A DNA stretch of 55,032 bases from DASPWW01 sp035461345 (GTDB lineage Bacteria > Actinomycetota > Thermoleophilia > Solirubrobacterales > 70-9), in assembly GCA_035461345.1 (NCBI GenBank), contig DATHVJ010000187.1, forward strand, positions 1-55,032, read 5' to 3'. The notes below the pieces were generated by a model. The model had not been told where the DNA came from and did no database searches. It saw nothing but the letters and a program-made list of their open reading frames with translations. Of the stretch, positions 16,511 through 23,808 are shown piece after piece; the stretch's first letter is position 1; every line of letters starts with the position of its first letter. Made by a program: the position numbers and the translations under genes.

Positions 16511-17215
16511 CTACTCCACCCGCTCGATCTCCGGGTCACCGCCGTTGAGATGGCGCTTGAAGAAGTCCACGGTCCGGTTCCAGGCGCTCTCCGCGTGCTC
16601 CGGGTGGTGGGTTCCCAGCCGGTTGAGATCGTTGAAGAAGGCGTGTCCCGCGCCCTCGTAGAAGTGAAAGATCGCCTCCGCCCCGGCCTGGTTCAGCTCC
16701 TCCTGCAGCGCCTTCGCCTCGTCGGTGGAGATGAAGTCGTCGTTGTCGCCGAAGTGCCCCAGCACCGGCGTGCCCTCGAGCTTGGCGAACTCCGGCTTGC
16801 CGTGCGGCATCACGTAGTAGAACGTCACCGCCGCGCCGACCTTGTCGTTGACGGTCGCCGTCCAGATCGACAGCCCGCCGCCGAGGCAGAAGCCGACCGT
16901 GCCGACCTGGCCGGTGCACTTGGGATGGCTGGCGACGTAGTCGACGGCGCCGCGCATCTCCTTCTCCGCCTCATCCATGTTCATCGCCATCATCTTCTGC
17001 TGCGCCTCGTCGGGCTGATCCGTCGTCTCGCCGTGGAACAGATCGGGGGCCATCGCCACGAACCCCTCGGCGGCGAAGCGGTCGCAGACGTCGCGGATGT
17101 GCTTGTCGACGCCCCACCACTCCTGCAGCACGACGAGACCCGGCCCCTCGCCCTCCGGCTCGGCGAGATAGCCGCTAGCCGTTCCCCCGTTCGCCTCGAA
17201 CTGCACCTCAGGCAT
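16511..17215 (-). CDS. dienelactone hydrolase family protein
   Basis: A 234-aa alpha/beta hydrolase of the dienelactone hydrolase type. The catalytic triad is C110 (GFCLGGG), an Asp in GDNDDF (157-160) and H191 (GAGHAF). The conserved Glu that activates the Cys is seen in QEWWG (E32). Family members cleave dienelactones in chlorocatechol breakdown or act as general carboxymethylene esterases. No aromatic-degradation genes are near, so the substrate is open. AAGGAGG lies 5 nt before the ATG at 17213-17215, one of the clear Shine-Dalgarno sites in the window. Confidence 0.9.
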   Translation of the reverse strand: MPEVQFEANGGTASGYLAEPEGEGPGLVVLQEWWGVDKHIRDVCDRFAAEGFVAMAPDLFHGETTDQPDEAQQKMMAMNMDEAEKEMRGAVDYVASHPKCTGQVGTVGFCLGGGLSIWTATVNDKVGAAVTFYYVMPHGKPEFAKLEGTPVLGHFGDNDDFISTDEAKALQEELNQAGAEAIFHFYEGAGHAFFNDLNRLGTHHPEHAESAWNRTVDFFKRHLNGGDPEIERVE

Positions 17216-17229
17216 TCATTCCTCCTTCG

Positions 17230-17272
17230 TCAATCCCGCGAAATGCTCCGCTTCGCGTCCGCTTTCGCGGCG
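17230..17272 (-). repeat. dispersed hairpin repeat, family B copy 1
   Basis: CCGCGAAA (17236-17243) pairs with TTTCGCGG (17263-17270) around the loop TGCTCCGCTTCGCGTCCGC. It overlaps the 3' end of the 126-aa gene. It matches copies at 27177-27220 and 44471-44562. Confidence 0.7.
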
Positions 17273-17610
17273 TTCCCCGCTGGGTCATCGTCTTCCTTAT
17301 CCGACAACTCTTCTGCCAACGCCCACCCGACGGCGACGCCAACGAGCATGCCCATTCGCGCCTCTTCGGCGAGCAGCGTGCGGACGGCGGTGATGCGGCG
17401 ATCGGGCTCGGGCTGGGTCGCCGCCTTCAGCACCTCGGCCTCGTGGGCCTCGCCGAACCATCCGCCCGCCTGCATCGCCTCCGTCAGCACGCGCTGCAGC
17501 TTCGGGGCCGCGCTCGTCACCATCGACTCCGCCTCGCGGAACCGGCCCGGCTCCGTCAGCGCATCGATCGCCGCCTCCAGCCGCTCGTCCGAATAGGTGT
17601 GCCGTGGCAC
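17230..17610 (-). CDS. hypothetical protein, 126 aa
   Basis: Starts GTG at 17608-17610 (MPRHTYSDERLEAAIDALTE). It is mostly helical with one moderately hydrophobic segment (MGMLVGVAVGWALAEEL) and a charged C-terminus. I do not recognise the family. Two signals overlap its ends: a perfect palindrome covers the start codon and the stop lies inside a dispersed repeat (family B). TATGTT lies 6 nt before the GTG. Confidence 0.55.
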   Translation of the reverse strand: MPRHTYSDERLEAAIDALTEPGRFREAESMVTSAAPKLQRVLTEAMQAGGWFGEAHEAEVLKAATQPEPDRRITAVRTLLAEEARMGMLVGVAVGWALAEELSDKEDDDPAGNAAKADAKRSISRD

Positions 17611-17622
17611 ACCTGCAACATA
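17595..17622 (-). promoter_or_regulatory. palindrome covering a GTG start, with -10 box upstream
   Basis: AGGTGTGCC (17595-17603), GT, GGCACACCT (17606-17614) is a perfect inverted repeat that includes the GTG start (17608-17610). TATGTT (17622-17617) is placed 6 nt upstream as a -10 box. A transcript starting here could fold so that the start codon is buried in a stem, or the DNA could be an operator. Confidence 0.45.
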
Positions 17623-17640
17623 CCCGGACCCAGGCCGGGT
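17622..17640 (-). terminator. hairpin after the histone-like gene
   Basis: ACCCGG (17622-17627) pairs with CCGGGT (17635-17640) across 7 nt, 12 nt past the stop of the histone-H1-like gene. Weak, without a T-tract. Confidence 0.35.
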
Positions 17641-17652
17641 CCAAGCGGCGTG

Positions 17653-18039
17653 TCAGCGCCGCGCCGAGGACCGTGAGGTCGGACGCCTGCGGGACGCGGT
17701 GGAGCGCTTCTTCGCCGACGATGTGGAGCGCTTGCGCGTGGTCGTCGATTTGCGCCCCGAGGACGACTTCCGAGCGGCCGGCTTCGCTCGTCCGCGCCCC
17801 GTGACCGACTTCTGAAGCTGCGCGATGTCCTTGCGAACCGTCTGCTCCAGGCGCGTCAGGTCCTTGCGCGCATTGGCGATCATCCGCTCGAGGTCGCGCT
17901 GGGCGTCCTTCCCGCGGACACTGACGTCCTTCTGCAACGACTTCGCGCGCTTCTCCGCAGCGCTGAGCGAGTCCTTGGTGCGCTTCATCGCCGCCTCGCG
18001 CGCGCGGCCGACGCCGGACCTTGATCCTTGAGTAGCCAT
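17653..18039 (-). CDS. histone H1-like / phasin-like basic protein
   Basis: 128 residues. The first 75 form a predicted coiled coil (ERMIANARKDLTRLEQTVRK). The last 45 are almost only Lys, Arg, Ser, Thr and Ala (RKSTTTRKRSTSSAKKRSTA), like eukaryotic H1 tails and bacterial H1-like proteins such as Hc1 or AlgP. The expected role is DNA or polyphosphate binding and nucleoid condensation; this is inference from composition. ATG at 18037-18039 is preceded by GGAGGGAG. It may be translated with the 126-aa gene downstream. Confidence 0.65.
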   Translation of the reverse strand: MATQGSRSGVGRAREAAMKRTKDSLSAAEKRAKSLQKDVSVRGKDAQRDLERMIANARKDLTRLEQTVRKDIAQLQKSVTGRGRAKPAARKSSSGRKSTTTRKRSTSSAKKRSTASRRRPTSRSSARR

Positions 18040-18084
18040 CCCGTCTCCCTCCGTTGGTGTTCGGTGAACGCTAAGACCCTACCG

Positions 18085-18864
18085 TTACTGGCGCCGCAAT
18101 TCCCACATCTGGAGCTCGCCGATGTCGCGGTACCCGATCCGCTCGTAGACCGGAAAGCCCATCTTGGTCGCCTGCAACGTCGAGGTCCGCATCCCGCGCG
18201 GGCGCGCCTCGTCCAGAGCCATCCGCACCAGGTCCCGTGACAGCCCGCGGCCGCGCGCCTCGGGGACGGTGGCCACCCACCACACCCCGCAGTCCCCGTC
18301 GGTGTCGGTGGTTGCGAGGACGGACGCCACGCGGCCGTCGAGCCGCGCCTCGTAGATCCGCCACGCGCCGGCGGGCGGGTCGCCGATCCCGAGCGCGAAT
18401 GTCCCGGGCGCGTCGCCGTAGGCGAGGTCGTTGACCCGCGTCAGCTCGGCGACCGTACCGTGCCGCGACCAGTCGAGGGCGCCGGGGTCGTGCCGCGGCA
18501 GCTCGTCGAGGTCGAGGACCATCGCCCGCGGGGTGGCGTCGAGCCTGTGACCCGCGGACGCAAGCAGCTCTGCGGATGCCGCGTCGGTCGCCGGGACCCA
18601 AACCGTCCACGCGTTGACGCCCGCGTCGGCGTACGCGCGCGCGAGCTCGTCGCGCGCCGCGGCGAGGTGCTCCGGCGTGTCGTACAGGACCGAGTTGAAG
18701 ACAGACCGCTCGGGGACCGCGGGCACGACGGCGGCGAGCACTCCGTCGCGCTCGATCATCCGCGCGCCCTCCGAGCCGGCACCGAGCGCCCGCCACGCCG
18801 ACTCCATGCTGCGGTGCATCCGCCGCAGCCATGCGGTCCCCATCCAGCCGATGGTCGAGGTCAT
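18085..18864 (-). CDS. GNAT family N-acetyltransferase
   Basis: A 259-aa protein with a C-terminal GNAT domain. The acetyl-CoA loop is in VATVPEARGRGLSRDLV (about 197-213), followed by the alpha4/beta5 elements ending in GFPVYERIGYRDIGELQMW. The N-terminal half (about 1-125) looks like a degenerate second GNAT repeat, a common arrangement. The acceptor is unknown. The ATG at 18862-18864 overlaps the stop of the O-methyltransferase gene, so translation is probably coupled. Confidence 0.8.
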   Translation of the reverse strand: MTSTIGWMGTAWLRRMHRSMESAWRALGAGSEGARMIERDGVLAAVVPAVPERSVFNSVLYDTPEHLAAARDELARAYADAGVNAWTVWVPATDAASAELLASAGHRLDATPRAMVLDLDELPRHDPGALDWSRHGTVAELTRVNDLAYGDAPGTFALGIGDPPAGAWRIYEARLDGRVASVLATTDTDGDCGVWWVATVPEARGRGLSRDLVRMALDEARPRGMRTSTLQATKMGFPVYERIGYRDIGELQMWELRRQ

Positions 18865-19517
18865 CGCTTCAGCGCCAGGGTGATCCCGTCCGCGACGCCC
18901 AGCATCGCGACGTCGACCCGCTCGTCGGCGGCCACGCGCTCGTTCAGCGCCCTGACCGTGGCGTTGGCGGGAGAGTCGTCGTCCGCGTCGAGCACGGCGC
19001 CGCCGCGCAGGACGTTGTCGACCATCATTAGGCCGCCGGCGCGCAGGCGGGCGAGCACCTCCTCGTAGTAGTCGAGGTACTCCTCCTTGTCGGCGTCGAT
19101 GAACGCGAGGTCGAAGCTCTCGTCGGCGGGGAGCGCCCGCAGCGTCTCGAGCGCGGAGCCGAGACGGAGCTCGATCCGGTCCGCGACGCCGGCGTCGCGG
19201 AAGTAGCGCCGCGCAATCTCGGTCCACTGCTCGTTGAGCTCGCAGGTCACGAGCCGGCCGTCGTCGCGGAGCCCTCGCGCGATGCAGATCGCGGAGTAGC
19301 CGGTGAAGGTGCCGAGCTCGAGCGCGCTGCGGGCGCCGATCGCGCGGGCCATGAGGGTCAGGAACGCCCCCTGGTCGGGCGCGATCTGCATCACCGCGAC
19401 GTCGCCCAGCGCCTCGGTCTCGGCTTGAAGCCGTCGCAGGACGTCGTCCTGGCGCGCCCCGTGGTCGACCAGATAGCCGTGGAGCTCGTCGGTGAGCGCC
19501 GTGTACTTCGGGGTCAC
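18861..19517 (-). CDS. SAM-dependent O-methyltransferase (CCoAOMT-like)
   Basis: A 218-aa class I methyltransferase of the caffeoyl-CoA/catechol O-methyltransferase type (Methyltransf_3). The SAM-binding motif is ALELGTFTGYSAICIARG and the divalent-metal aspartates are in FIDADKEEY and MMVDNVL. The family transfers methyl to small hydroxylated compounds. GTG at 19515-19517 overlaps the stop of the rhomboid-like gene (GTGA). With the GNAT gene it forms a tight three-gene run. Confidence 0.88.
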   Translation of the reverse strand: MTPKYTALTDELHGYLVDHGARQDDVLRRLQAETEALGDVAVMQIAPDQGAFLTLMARAIGARSALELGTFTGYSAICIARGLRDDGRLVTCELNEQWTEIARRYFRDAGVADRIELRLGSALETLRALPADESFDLAFIDADKEEYLDYYEEVLARLRAGGLMMVDNVLRGGAVLDADDDSPANATVRALNERVAADERVDVAMLGVADGITLALKR

Positions 19518-20281
19518 CGGTCGCCGCGCGCTTCGCCCGGCCGAGACGCGAACCCGGCGAGCAGGCCGACGACTCCCCCGGCGATCCCGGCCCATACGTT
19601 GGCGAAGTCCTCGACGAGCGGCAGCGCGAGCAGCACAGCGGCGCACACCGTGACCCCGATCAGATCGAAGTCCTCGTCCGGAGACGCGCGGCTCTCCGTG
19701 TAGCGGATCGCGAACCACGCGCCGACCGCGCCCAGCGCCAGCCCGTTGCCGCCGGCCGCCAGTAGCGTCCCCGAGTCGAGCCCGATCGAGTGCATCGCGC
19801 TCGCTCCCAGCATCCCCAGCGCGCCGCACGCCAGCATCAGCAGCACCGCCGCGACCGTCCCGAGACGACGCTCGAGCGACGGGACGAAGACGGCGACCGC
19901 CACCGCGACCACGAACAGATAACCGAGGTCGTCGTAGGTGAACGGCGCCGCCAGGTAGCGCCACCACTCCGAGTCGACCGGCCCGACGATCGCCCCGACC
20001 TCGCTCGGGGACAGGTCGGCGGCGCGCTGGACCAGCAGCAGCATCGCGGGCGCCAGGACCGCGGCGATCGTCGCGTACGGTCGCTCGGCGACGGCGACCC
20101 TCGGGATCCTGGGCCTGCGCAGCCGCCGGCGCGGCTCGCGCGGGGCGATCTCGTCGCCGCGTCGCTCGAGTTTCGGGGCCCGCTTGCGCAGGCGCGTCCC
20201 GCAATACGGGCATTCGGTGACATAGGGGCTGACCTCGGACCCGCAGCTCTTGCAGACGACGCTCAACTCCGGCGATGCCAC
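19514..20281 (-). CDS. rhomboid-fold membrane protein lacking catalytic residues
   Basis: A 255-aa protein with an N-terminal zinc ribbon (CKSCGSEV, then TECPYCGTR, residues 10-30), a basic linker and six or seven spans. The rhomboid WR loop is present (SEWWRYLAAPF). At the place of the GxSG serine the sequence is GGNG (N179), at the TM6 histidine it is WAGIAGG (G232), and the His/Asn pair after the loop is also absent. It is therefore an inactive rhomboid-like protein that may bind rather than cut membrane proteins. GTG at 20279-20281 places the zinc ribbon in the cytosol. Confidence 0.72.
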   Translation of the reverse strand: MASPELSVVCKSCGSEVSPYVTECPYCGTRLRKRAPKLERRGDEIAPREPRRRLRRPRIPRVAVAERPYATIAAVLAPAMLLLVQRAADLSPSEVGAIVGPVDSEWWRYLAAPFTYDDLGYLFVVAVAVAVFVPSLERRLGTVAAVLLMLACGALGMLGASAMHSIGLDSGTLLAAGGNGLALGAVGAWFAIRYTESRASPDEDFDLIGVTVCAAVLLALPLVEDFANVWAGIAGGVVGLLAGFASRPGEARGDR

Positions 20282-20322
20282 AGCCCCGAGAATACTTGGG
20301 CCTATCCGGAGGCCCCGACCCG

Positions 20323-21477
20323 CTACGGGCGGGTGTGGTCGGCGATCTCCCGCGCCAGCTGGCGCAGGTCGCCGTTGCGGGCGTACATGCCGAGCTGGCG
20401 GCGGGCGCCGGTCCCGTTCTCGATCAGGTCCTCGACGCCGGCCAGCTCCGCCTCGCACCCCAGCTCCTGGGCGTGCTCGGCGAGCTCGTCAAGCATCCGC
20501 CGCACCATCTCCCGTGCCGACACCTGCCGCACCTCCCGGAAGTCGATCAGCTGCCCCTCGATCCCGTGGATCGCGGCGCGGACTTTGTTGTCGTCGATCA
20601 GCTCGCTCGGGTACTCGACCATCGGCTCCTCGCGGTCGAACAGGGAGGACAGCCTGTGGGCGAGCGCCGCGGTCAACGCGGTCAGCGCCAGCGTTGCGTC
20701 GAGCCGCGTCTGCTGGTCGAACACCCGCGTCTCGACGGTGCCCAGCCGGGGATGGGGGCGCACGTCCCACCACAGGTAGGTGTAGTCGTCGATGGCCCCG
20801 CTCTCCATCATCAACTCGACGCGGCGCGAGTAGATCTCCCAGCTCCCGTAGTGCGGCGGCACGCCGACGCGCGGGAAGGCGCGAAAGACCGGGGTACGCG
20901 CCGACATCATCCCAGTAGCCTCGCCACGCCAGAAGGGCGAGTTCGACGACAGCCCGAGCAGAACCGGGATGTAGCGCCGGATCCCGTCGGCGACGTAGAT
21001 CGCCTTGTTCGGCCCCGTGATCCCGACGTGAACGTGGGTCCCGAAGATCAGCTCCTGGCGCGCGACGTAGCCGAGCTCGGAGACGAGCTCCTGGTAGCGC
21101 TCCCGCTCGACGATCTCCTGCTGCTCCCAGTTCGCGAACGGATGCGTGCCCGAGGCGCCGATCACGAGCCCGAGCCGCTCGGCGACGTCGGCGACGGCTG
21201 TTCTGAGGGCGGCGAGCTGGCGGCCCGCAGCGCCGACGTCCGGGCACGGCTCAGTCGCCACCTCGAGCACCGACTGCATCAGCTCGGGCTTCACCTGGCC
21301 CGTGAGACCGTCGGGCAACGCGGACAGCACGTCCTCGATCCTCTGTGCGAGGTCGAGGCCGCGCGAGTCCATGATCATCAGCTCCTCCTCCACTCCGATC
21401 GTGAAGGAGGGCCCGTTGAATTGGTGGTCGAGCACCGGGGGTCTCGCACCTCGCTTGAGTGCCGAGCGGGGCCGCAT
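20323..21477 (-). CDS. carboxylate-amine ligase, YbdK / glutamate-cysteine ligase 2 family
   Basis: About 385 residues, with FTIGVEEELMIMD near the N-terminus (ATP/metal Glu cluster), TEPCPD, FGTHVHVGI and a C-terminal ATP-grasp-like glutamine-synthetase fold. The family contains gamma-glutamyl-cysteine ligases of actinobacteria and proteins with weak GCL activity. Substrate assignment is uncertain. ATG at 21475-21477 and GTG at 21433-21435 (VLDHQFNGPS) are both possible; the second matches family N-termini better but has no ribosome site. It is divergent from the aldolase gene. Confidence 0.82.
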   Translation of the reverse strand: MRPRSALKRGARPPVLDHQFNGPSFTIGVEEELMIMDSRGLDLAQRIEDVLSALPDGLTGQVKPELMQSVLEVATEPCPDVGAAGRQLAALRTAVADVAERLGLVIGASGTHPFANWEQQEIVERERYQELVSELGYVARQELIFGTHVHVGITGPNKAIYVADGIRRYIPVLLGLSSNSPFWRGEATGMMSARTPVFRAFPRVGVPPHYGSWEIYSRRVELMMESGAIDDYTYLWWDVRPHPRLGTVETRVFDQQTRLDATLALTALTAALAHRLSSLFDREEPMVEYPSELIDDNKVRAAIHGIEGQLIDFREVRQVSAREMVRRMLDELAEHAQELGCEAELAGVEDLIENGTGARRQLGMYARNGDLRQLAREIADHTRP

Positions 21478-21497
21478 GGTACCCGTGGACCCGGGCC

Positions 21498-21503
21498 TAT
21501 ACT
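21498..21503 (+). promoter_or_regulatory. putative -10 box (TATACT) of the aldolase gene
   Basis: TATACT is close to consensus and lies 46 nt before the ATG, with GAGGAGGAG as ribosome site in between. The -35 region is not recognisable. This is one of few genes here with an evident leader and Shine-Dalgarno. Confidence 0.45.
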
Positions 21504-21543
21504 CCGGCACGGGTCACCGAAACCGAGGAGGAGCGCCACAGCG

Positions 21544-22464
21544 ATGGAAGTCAAGGCCGCAACCGAGCAGAAGTCCCTTCTGGCCACGATCTCGCCCGGG
21601 AAGCGGACCAGGCTTCGCCGGCTGCTGTTCGAGTTCGGGCCCGGAAACGGGACACTGCTGCTGCTCCCGATCGACCAGGGCATCGAGCACGGTCCCCGCG
21701 ACTTCTTCCCCAATCCGGCCTCGAAGGACCCCGGGTACCAGTTCCGGCTCGCGGCCGAGGCCGGCTACTCGGCGATCGCGTGCCAGATCGGGCTGGCGAC
21801 CAAGTACTACCCCGACTACGCGGGACAGGTGCCGCTGATTCTCAAGGTCAACGGCAGGACCGACATCCCTCCCTCCGACGACGCGCTGTCGACCACGAAC
21901 GCGTCGGTGGAGGACGCGGTACGGCTCGGCGCCGACGCCGTGGGCTACACGCTGTACGTCGGCTCCCCGCGTCAGGACGCCGACCTGCACCAGCTCCAGG
22001 GCGTCCGCGAGGACTGCGACCGCTACGGGATGCCGCTCGTGATCTGGGCGTACCCGCGCGGCTCCGCGATCGACAAGAAGGGAGGCCGCGACTCCTTCTA
22101 CGCGATCGACTACGCGGCGCGGATGGCGATGGAGATGGGCGCCGACGTCGTGAAGCTGAACATGCCGAAGATCGACCCGGAGAAGGACAAGGACTCCCCA
22201 GCCCCCTACAACGAGGGCGGGTTCAGCCAGGAGGAGGCGATCCAGCACTGCGTCGCCTCCGCCGGCCGCGCGCTGGTCGTGCTCTCGGGAGGCTCGAAGG
22301 TGGACGACGACACCCTGCTCGACCACGTGCGCCTGATCATGGGCGCGGGCGGCTCGGGCGTGATCTTCGGCCGCAACGTGTGGCAGCGCGAGTGGTCCGA
22401 GGCGGTCGATATCGTCGGCCGGATCAAGGAGTACATGCTCGAGCATGTCTCGCGCATCCCGTAG
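21544..22464 (+). CDS. fbaB: class I fructose-bisphosphate aldolase, DhnA type
   Basis: A 306-aa (beta/alpha)8 aldolase of the DhnA/FbaB family, cleaving fructose 1,6-bisphosphate through a Schiff base. Typical motifs are LLLPIDQGIEHGPRDF, VIWAYPRGSAI and the lysine strand ADVVKLNMPK, followed by VVLSGGSKVDDDTLL and the phosphate-binding GVIFGRNVWQR. The length is usual for the family. GAGGAGG lies upstream of the ATG. Not in an evident operon. Confidence 0.92.
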   Translation: MEVKAATEQKSLLATISPGKRTRLRRLLFEFGPGNGTLLLLPIDQGIEHGPRDFFPNPASKDPGYQFRLAAEAGYSAIACQIGLATKYYPDYAGQVPLILKVNGRTDIPPSDDALSTTNASVEDAVRLGADAVGYTLYVGSPRQDADLHQLQGVREDCDRYGMPLVIWAYPRGSAIDKKGGRDSFYAIDYAARMAMEMGADVVKLNMPKIDPEKDKDSPAPYNEGGFSQEEAIQHCVASAGRALVVLSGGSKVDDDTLLDHVRLIMGAGGSGVIFGRNVWQREWSEAVDIVGRIKEYMLEHVSRIP

Positions 22465-22498
22465 GGCCTAGCCGGGCCGCGCAGGCACTAATACGGCC

Positions 22499-23032
22499 GT
22501 GAGGCCCCGTCATACCCCCGGGCTCGGGGCAATCCTGCTGCTGGTCGCGGTCGTCGCGCTGCTCGTCTCCGGAGAGGACGGGTGCGGCGGCGCCGAGGAG
22601 GCCGTCGATCGGGCGGAGGGGCCGCGCAGCGTCACCGCCGAGGTGCTGCGGGTTGTGGACGGCGACACGATCGAGGTCTCGATCGAGGGCGCGACCGAGG
22701 ACGTGCGCTACATCGGCGTCGACACACCCGAGTCGGCGATCCCGGGCGAGGCGGTCGAGTGCTTCGGGCGCCGTGCCAGCGCCCTCAACGAGCGGCTCGT
22801 GTCGGGGCGGACGGTACGGCTGCGGTTCGACAGCGAGCGCCGCGACCGCTACGGCCGCCTGCTCGCCTACGTCCACGCCCGGGGACGGTTCGTCAACGCC
22901 GAGCTCGTGCGGCGCGGCTTCGCCCGCACGCTGACGATCCCGCCCAACGACGCCCACGCACCGCTGTTCGCGCGCCTCGAGCGCGCGGCCGGGCGCGCGG
23001 GTCGCGGATTGTGGGATGTGTGCGTCTCTTAA
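22499..23032 (+). CDS. secreted thermonuclease-like (SNase) protein
   Basis: 177 residues with an N-terminal hydrophobic signal or anchor (GLGAILLLVAVVALLVS) and an SNase OB-fold. Catalytic residues are visible: Asp in VVDGDTIEV, Arg and Asp/Glu in VRYIGVDTPES, and Arg in RDRYGRLLAYV. A Ca2+-dependent nuclease outside the membrane is expected. A Cys follows the hydrophobic segment (GEDGCGG), but the motif does not fit a classical lipobox. The GTG start lies 6 nt after ACTAAT. Confidence 0.88.
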   Translation: MRPRHTPGLGAILLLVAVVALLVSGEDGCGGAEEAVDRAEGPRSVTAEVLRVVDGDTIEVSIEGATEDVRYIGVDTPESAIPGEAVECFGRRASALNERLVSGRTVRLRFDSERRDRYGRLLAYVHARGRFVNAELVRRGFARTLTIPPNDAHAPLFARLERAAGRAGRGLWDVCVS

Positions 23033-23035
23033 CGC

Positions 23036-23065
23036 TTGGCTAACGCCGACCGAGTCTGGTAGCTT
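23036..23065 (+). promoter_or_regulatory. promoter candidate upstream of the 86-aa gene
   Basis: TTGGCT (23036-23041), an 18-bp spacer and TAGCTT (23060-23065) give a recognisable -35/-10 pair. An AAGGAA ribosome site follows before the GTG at 23117. Confidence 0.45.
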
Positions 23066-23116
23066 GATGCGCGCGCTCGGCGGCTTCCGCGGCCCGCGGG
23101 CGCAAGGAAATTCCCA

Positions 23117-23377
23117 GTGGAATCCGGTCAGACAGCCCCGAGACTAAACCAGAGCCTGGAGCAGTTCGAGGTCGCGTTCGAGCAGGAGATGGCGGCGGAG
23201 CGCCGCCGTCGCAAGCAGCTGCGTCAGCGCGCCGCGAACCGCTCACGCGCGCGACGCATCGCGCGCACGGAGTCGCACGGGAAGATCAGGTTCAGCGTCC
23301 TGTTCGTCGCGCTCGCGCTCACCGTGATCACGGTGGTCGTGGTCATGTTCGAGACGCTCGCCTGGCTGATGAGCTGA
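23117..23377 (+). CDS. small membrane protein with basic coiled-coil N-terminus
   Basis: Eighty-six residues: an acidic helix (NQSLEQFEVAFEQEMAAE), a run of Arg/Lys/Gln (RRRRKQLRQRAANRSRARR), then a single membrane span (FSVLFVALALTVITVVVVMF) and a short external end. It would place a charged helix against the inner face of the membrane. I know no function. GTG at 23117 has AAGGAA 8-9 nt upstream. Confidence 0.7.
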   Translation: MESGQTAPRLNQSLEQFEVAFEQEMAAERRRRKQLRQRAANRSRARRIARTESHGKIRFSVLFVALALTVITVVVVMFETLAWLMS

Positions 23378-23402
23378 CGCGCCAGGCGAGCGCCGCCGCC
23401 CC

Positions 23403-23642
23403 TCAGCCGCTGCTGCCCTCAGAGAGGTCCTCCAGCCCCCGGTCCACTGCTGCGCGCTGACCTGCCTCCGCACCAAGCCGCTCGGCCTGGATGCTGAGGT
23501 AGACCTCCTTGCGGAACACCGGCACGTCTCGTGGGGCTGAGATGCCGATCCGAACCTTGTCCCCCGAAACCGCAAGGACCGAGATCTCGACGTCATCCCC
23601 GATCATGATGCTCTGGTTTGTCTTCCTCGTCAGGACCAGCAT
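23403..23642 (-). CDS. csrA: carbon storage regulator CsrA
   Basis: A 79-aa CsrA/RsmA RNA-binding protein. It begins MLVLTRKTNQSIMIGDDVEI, and the GISAPRDVPVFRKEVY strand is intact, including the RNA-contacting Arg and the FRKEVY segment. The last 20 residues are a non-conserved acidic tail. CsrA dimers bind GGA in mRNA leaders, usually over the ribosome site. The usual neighbours (fliW, flagellin or hook genes) are not in the window. Confidence 0.93.
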   Translation of the reverse strand: MLVLTRKTNQSIMIGDDVEISVLAVSGDKVRIGISAPRDVPVFRKEVYLSIQAERLGAEAGQRAAVDRGLEDLSEGSSG

Positions 23643-23796
23643 CCGTGGTGGTACCCCTAGTCGAGGTTTACGACGGTCTACGGCGCGCCGTGCTTGGCGA
23701 CCGTACGACCACTGATTCAGCGTACCCGACCGCGCTCGACTTGGCTAGCCTGAACCGTCGCTCCGCTAGTGCACACGGGTTTGCGGCCGGGTGTAC

Positions 23797-23802
23797 TAGG
23801 CT
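23797..23802 (+). promoter_or_regulatory. putative -10 box (TAGGCT) of a leaderless gene
   Basis: TAGGCT ends 6 nt before the ATG at 23809, with no Shine-Dalgarno. The rest of the 166-nt gap upstream (from csrA) shows nothing recognisable. Confidence 0.45.
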
Positions 23803-23808
23803 CGACGC

